The notes under the pieces are model-generated. The model had not been told where the DNA came from. It saw nothing but the letters and a program-made list of their open reading frames with translations, and made no database searches. 64,000 nucleotides of DNA, taken from positions 992,001-1,056,000 of the forward strand of contig NZ_CWKH01000002.1 in the NCBI RefSeq assembly GCF_001245615.1, written 5' to 3'. Both the position numbers and the translations under genes were made by a program. Positions 60,435-64,000 of this stretch are shown here, piece by piece. Within the stretch, counting starts at the first letter, position 1. Every line of letters begins with the position of its first letter. Source of the DNA: Mycolicibacterium neworleansense (lineage in GTDB: Bacteria > Actinomycetota > Actinomycetes > Mycobacteriales > Mycobacteriaceae).

Positions 60435-60857
60435 GTGCGATTGCAGAGACAGGTGGTGGATTACGCGCTTCGGCGGCGGTCCCTGCTGGCTGAGGTCTAT
60501 TCGGGGCGCACCGGCGTCTCGGAGGTCTGTGATGCCAACCCGTACCTGCTGCGCGCGGCAAAGTTTCACGGCAAGCAGAGTTCGGTGATGTGTCCGATCT
60601 GCCGTAAAGAGCAGCTCACGCTGGTGTCGTGGGTTTTCGGTGATCATCTGGGCCCGGTTTCGGGCTCGGCGCGCACCGCGGAGGAGCTGGTGATGTTGGC
60701 AACTCGTTACGACGAGTTCGCAGTCCATGTGGTTGAGGTATGCCGCACCTGCAGTTGGAATCATTTGGTCAAGTCATATGTCCTGGGCGCGCCGCGGCCG
60801 CCCAAGGCACGTGGCACTCGAGGCACGCGCAAGTCGGCGCGTACGGCCAGTGAATAA
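60435..60857 (+). CDS. DUF5318 family protein with zinc-ribbon-like motif (Rv0049 type)
   Basis: A 140-residue protein. Two Cys pairs, CPIC at about residue 56 and CRTC at about 105, could form a zinc ribbon. It also shows LRRRSLLAEVYSGRTGVSEVCDANPYLLRAAKFHG and the basic tail RGTRGTRKSARTASE. GTG 60435 start (VRLQRQVVDYALRRR). It overlaps ponA1 by 8 nt and is probably co-transcribed and coupled with it. Strict linkage to ponA1 in mycobacteria suggests a role tied to cell-wall synthesis. The function is unknown. Confidence 0.85.
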   Translation: MRLQRQVVDYALRRRSLLAEVYSGRTGVSEVCDANPYLLRAAKFHGKQSSVMCPICRKEQLTLVSWVFGDHLGPVSGSARTAEELVMLATRYDEFAVHVVEVCRTCSWNHLVKSYVLGAPRPPKARGTRGTRKSARTASE

Positions 60858-63393
60858 CGAAGGGCGCCATAGCCGGTCAGCCAATGACATCCGTAATGCG
60901 GCTGACCGCCTAGGCGCGCGCGAAAACAGGCCGCCGGCTCAGAAGCCGCCGGTGCGGGAGAACCGGCCTCCGGTCCGCGACAACGGCCCGGTGAAACGGG
61001 ACAACGGTCCGACGCAGCGCGAGAACGGCCCCACGGCTCGTCCGCCCCGTCCGGGTGTACCGCCAGACGATCGGCTCACCACGGTGCTGCCTCCGGTGCG
61101 TGACGGCGGGCCGGCCCCGCTCGATGTCGTCCGGGCCGCGATGGACGGCACACCGCCGCCGAAACCGCAGCCACCCAAATCGCCCCCTCCACCGCCGCCG
61201 GGCGGCGGCCGCGGATCGGGGCCCTCGGGTCCGACCGGACCCGAGCGGGCCCGGCAGTTCCACCTCAACTGGAAGCTGGTTCGGCGTCTGTCGATCGCCG
61301 CGGTCGTGGCGATGATCCTGCTTCCGCTCGTGACGTTCGGTATGGCGTACATGATCGTCGACGTCCCGCAGCCCGGTGACATCCGCACCAACCAGGTGTC
61401 GACGATCCTGGCCAGCGACGGCAGTGAGATCGCCCGCATCGTGCCTCCCGAGGGCAACCGCGTCGACGTCTCGATCGACCAGATCCCCGAACACGTCCGC
61501 AACGCCGTCATGGCGGCCGAGGACCGCGATTTCTACTCCAACCCGGGTTTCTCGTTCACCGCGTTGCTGCGCGCGATCAAGAACAACCTGGTCGGTGGTG
61601 ATCTGCAGGGCGGATCGACCATTACCCAGCAGTACGTCAAGAACGCGTTGGTCGGTGACGAACGCTCGGGCATCGGCGGGTTGATCCGTAAGGCCAAGGA
61701 GTTGGTCATCTCGACCAAGATGGCCAGCGAGTGGTCCAAAGACGCTGTGATGCAGGCGTATCTGAACATGATCTACTTCGGCCGCGGCTCGTACGGGATC
61801 GCGGCGGCCGCCAAGGCGTACTTCGACAAGCCGGTCGAGCAGCTCAACGTCGCCGAGGGCGCGCTGATGGCCGCGCTCATCCAGCGGCCCTCGACGCTGG
61901 ACCCCGCGGTGGATCCGGAAGGCGCTGCCGAGCGGTGGAACTGGGTGCTCGACGGCATGGTGGACATGGGCGCCCTGCCGGCCCAGGAACGAGCCGGCCA
62001 GGTGTTCCCACCGACCGTGCCGCCGGACCTGGCCCGGCAGCAGAACCAGACCACCGGCCCGAACGGACTCATCGAGCGGCAGGTCACGAAGGAACTGCTG
62101 GACCTGTTCGACATCAGTGAGCAGGCGTTGAACACCGAGGGTCTGCAGATCACCACGACGATCGACCCGCAGGCCCAGGAGGCCGCCGAGGACGCGGTGT
62201 CCAAGTACATGGACGGCCAGGACCCGGACATGCGGACCGCGGTGGTCTCCATCGATCCACGCGACGGCGCGGTCAAGGCGTACTACGGCGGTTCGGATGC
62301 CAACGGTTTCGACTTCGCTCAGGCCGGTCTGCCGACGGGTTCGTCGTTCAAGGTGTTCGCGCTCGTGGCCGCCCTGCAGCAGGGCATCGGCCTGGGCTAC
62401 CAGGTCGACAGTGGGCCGCTCACCGTCAACGGCATCAAGATCAGCAACGTCGAAGGTGAGGGCTGCGGCACCTGCTCGATCGCCGAGGCGCTCAAGCGGT
62501 CGCTCAACACCAGCTATTACCGGCTGATGCTCAAGCTCGAGCACGGCCCCGAGGATGTGGCCAAGGCCGCGCACGATGCCGGTGTGGCCGAGAGTTTCCC
62601 CGGTGTGGAGCACACGCTGTCCGAGGACGGGCAGGGCGGTCCGCCGAACAACGGTGTGGTGCTGGGTCAGTACCAGTCCCGGGTGATCGACATGGCGTCG
62701 GCGTACGCGACGCTCGCAGCCTCCGGCGTCTATCACAAGCCCCACTTCGTGCAGAAGGTCGTGAACTCGTCGGGGCAGGTGTTGTTCGACGCCTCCAACC
62801 AGGACAACGGCGAACAGCGCATCGACAAGGCGGTTGCCGACAACGTCTCGGCGGCAATGCAACCGATCGCCGGCTGGTCGCGCGGGCACAACCTGGCCGG
62901 CGGTCGCGCCTCGGCCGCCAAGACCGGCACCAACCAGCTCGGCGACACCGGCGACAACCGTGACGCCTGGATGGTCGGTTACACCCCGTCGCTTTCGACT
63001 GCGGTCTGGGTGGGTACCTCCGAGGGTGTGAATCCGTTGAAGACTCCGTCAGGTGGGCCGGTCTACGGATCCGGTCTGCCGTCGGACATCTGGAAAGCCA
63101 CCATGGACGGTGCGCTGAAAGGCACTGACAACGAGACATTCCCGAAGCCGACCGAGATCGGTGGCTATGCGGGTGTGCCGCAGGCCCCGGTCGCTCCGCC
63201 GCCGGGAACCGTCCCGAACGGTCCGCAGATCTCGGTGATGCCTTCGGAGACCGTGATCCAGCCGACCATCGAAGTGGCCCCGGGCATCACGATCCCGATC
63301 GGCCCTCCGACGACCGTGCCGATCGGACCGCCGCCGGGGGCTCCCGTTGTGCCTGGCGCGCCGGGCGTTCCGGTACCCCCGCCGCCTCCGTGA
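60850..63393 (+). CDS. ponA1: Bifunctional penicillin-binding protein PonA1 (PBP1)
   Basis: An 847-residue class A PBP. The long disordered N-terminal region has repeated ENRPPVRDNGP-like units and a Pro run (residues 1-140). One transmembrane helix follows at about 147-168. The glycosyltransferase (GT51) domain has AAEDRDFYSNPGF and GGSTITQQYVKN. The transpeptidase domain has SxxK TGSSFK (about 497), SLNTS and KTG in AAKTGTNQ (about 690). The C-terminal tail is Pro/Ile-rich. It makes polar peptidoglycan and is regulated by PknB and partners. Start GTG 60850 overlaps the DUF5318 stop. The stop overlaps the next start (GTGA). Confidence 0.96.
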   Translation: MNNEGRHSRSANDIRNAADRLGARENRPPAQKPPVRENRPPVRDNGPVKRDNGPTQRENGPTARPPRPGVPPDDRLTTVLPPVRDGGPAPLDVVRAAMDGTPPPKPQPPKSPPPPPPGGGRGSGPSGPTGPERARQFHLNWKLVRRLSIAAVVAMILLPLVTFGMAYMIVDVPQPGDIRTNQVSTILASDGSEIARIVPPEGNRVDVSIDQIPEHVRNAVMAAEDRDFYSNPGFSFTALLRAIKNNLVGGDLQGGSTITQQYVKNALVGDERSGIGGLIRKAKELVISTKMASEWSKDAVMQAYLNMIYFGRGSYGIAAAAKAYFDKPVEQLNVAEGALMAALIQRPSTLDPAVDPEGAAERWNWVLDGMVDMGALPAQERAGQVFPPTVPPDLARQQNQTTGPNGLIERQVTKELLDLFDISEQALNTEGLQITTTIDPQAQEAAEDAVSKYMDGQDPDMRTAVVSIDPRDGAVKAYYGGSDANGFDFAQAGLPTGSSFKVFALVAALQQGIGLGYQVDSGPLTVNGIKISNVEGEGCGTCSIAEALKRSLNTSYYRLMLKLEHGPEDVAKAAHDAGVAESFPGVEHTLSEDGQGGPPNNGVVLGQYQSRVIDMASAYATLAASGVYHKPHFVQKVVNSSGQVLFDASNQDNGEQRIDKAVADNVSAAMQPIAGWSRGHNLAGGRASAAKTGTNQLGDTGDNRDAWMVGYTPSLSTAVWVGTSEGVNPLKTPSGGPVYGSGLPSDIWKATMDGALKGTDNETFPKPTEIGGYAGVPQAPVAPPPGTVPNGPQISVMPSETVIQPTIEVAPGITIPIGPPTTVPIGPPPGAPVVPGAPGVPVPPPPP

Positions 63394-64000
63394 CGGACCG
63401 GGATTCGCCGGCTCCACTGGTTGACGATCAGCGGAGCGCCGACGATCGCGACCTCCCCAGCCGCAACGACCGGCTGGCCGAGGCGCTGTCGCAGACCGTG
63501 GGCGGGCCGGTGGGTCGTCACGCGTTGATCGGCCGGGCCCGGTTCATGACGCCGCTGCGCGTGATGTTCCTGATCGCAGTGGTGTTCCTGGCGTTGGGCT
63601 ACACGACCAAGGCCGCCTGTCTGCAGACCACCGGCAGCGGCACCGCAGGGCAGCGGGTGGCCAACTGGGAGAACAACCGGGCGTACTACGAGCTGTGTTA
63701 CTCCGACACCGTTCCGCTATACACCGCGGAGTTGTTGAACCAGGGCAAGTTTCCCTACAAGTCCAGCTGGGTCGAGAACGACGCGACGGGCAAGCCGCGC
63801 ATGCAGTACGACGGCAGCCCGGCGATCCGCTACATGGAATACCCGGTGCTCACCGGGCTGTACCAGTACGTGTCGATGTCACTGGCCAAGACCTACACCG
63901 CACTGACCAAGTTGGTGTCGGTGCCGCTCGTGGCCGAAGTGGTGATGTTCTTCAACATCTCCGCGTTCGGCCTGGCGCTGGCCTGGTTGGCCACCGTCTG
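63390..64000 (+). CDS. Membrane glycosyltransferase-like protein (Rv0051 type, GT87-like), partial
   Basis: It starts at GTG 63390 overlapping the ponA1 stop, runs off the right edge, and has 203 residues visible. After a hydrophilic N-terminus (TDRDSPAPLVDDQRSADDRDLPSRNDRL) come the first transmembrane helix (LRVMFLIAVVFLALGYTT) and a loop with CYSDTVPLYTAELLNQGKFPYKSSW and YMEYPVLTGLYQYVS. This resembles the polyprenyl-phosphate-mannose-dependent GT87/DUF2029 layout. A further helix (VAEVVMFFNISAFGLALAWLATV) follows. It corresponds to Rv0051 of M. tuberculosis. It is likely an envelope glycosyltransferase; acceptor unknown. Confidence 0.85.
   Translation, partial: MTDRDSPAPLVDDQRSADDRDLPSRNDRLAEALSQTVGGPVGRHALIGRARFMTPLRVMFLIAVVFLALGYTTKAACLQTTGSGTAGQRVANWENNRAYYELCYSDTVPLYTAELLNQGKFPYKSSWVENDATGKPRMQYDGSPAIRYMEYPVLTGLYQYVSMSLAKTYTALTKLVSVPLVAEVVMFFNISAFGLALAWLATV

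Noticed and set aside
60910..62889. A 659-codon minus-strand open frame
   Set aside because: It is antisense to ponA1, where all glycosyltransferase and transpeptidase motifs are on the plus strand.

Overview
This 64 kb window is the replication-origin region of a high-GC actinobacterial chromosome. Gene content and order point to a rapidly growing mycobacterium (Mycolicibacterium type). It carries dnaA-dnaN-gnd-recF-dciA-gyrB-gyrA on one side of oriC and rpmH-rnpA-yidD-yidC-jag-rsmG-parA-parB on the other. It also has the mycobacterial cell-wall genes crgA, cwsA, pknB, cwlM, the murJ-pseudokinase gene and ponA1. The gnd gene between dnaN and recF and a glucosylglycerate hydrolase gene both favour a fast grower over the M. 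tuberculosis complex. The window is drawn reversed relative to the usual dnaA-forward map, so dnaA and gyrA lie on the minus strand.

Layout. 1-6.4 kb: the 3' end of pknB, a trpG/pabA glutaminase, a DUF881 membrane protein, crgA, a PH-domain membrane protein, ppiA, cwsA, a lipoprotein, then a compact tRNA-Ile / 40-aa DLW-39-type peptide / tRNA-Ala unit with a strong intrinsic terminator, and a DUF3566 gene that appears frameshifted. 6.4-17.3 kb: gyrA, gyrB, dciA, recF, gnd, dnaN, oriC (15122-15752) and dnaA. 17.8-23.2 kb: rpmH, rnpA, yidD, yidC, jag, rsmG, parA and parB. Three parS sites lie inside the start of rsmG and the 5' part of parA. 23.4-27.9 kb: an acetyltransferase-like gene followed by an accessory segment. 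That segment has a truncated TetR gene, an HxlR regulator flanked by GGTTCGAA motifs, an SRPBCC-like gene overlapping an uncharacterised lipocalin-like gene, and an orphan gene.

27.9-41.1 kb: cwlM, trxA, trxB, an anti-sigma gene and sigM on the minus strand. Next come a fused MurJ/pseudokinase, a DUF6049 protein and mutT4, facing pcnA and a calcium-repeat-like protein. 41.1-64 kb: genes whose M. tuberculosis homologues are Rv0036c to Rv0051 (TIGR03084-type protein, MFS, AlgH-type, small membrane and secreted proteins, leuS, MarR, GntR, LLM oxidoreductase, hydrolase, ino1, padR, ponA1 and others). Interspersed are an SDR, a glucosylglycerate hydrolase, an ABC transporter with fused binding protein and permease, and a PhoX-type protein.

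Functionally the window joins three jobs: replication initiation and topology (oriC, DnaA, DnaN, DciA, RecF, GyrAB); origin segregation (ParAB-parS); and growth and division control by the Ser/Thr-kinase network (PknB, CwlM, MurJ, PonA1, CrgA, CwsA). Redox, stress and osmolyte functions are also present (TrxAB, SigM, Ino1, GgH). Family and homologue assignments come from recognised motifs and remembered gene order. No database search was run.
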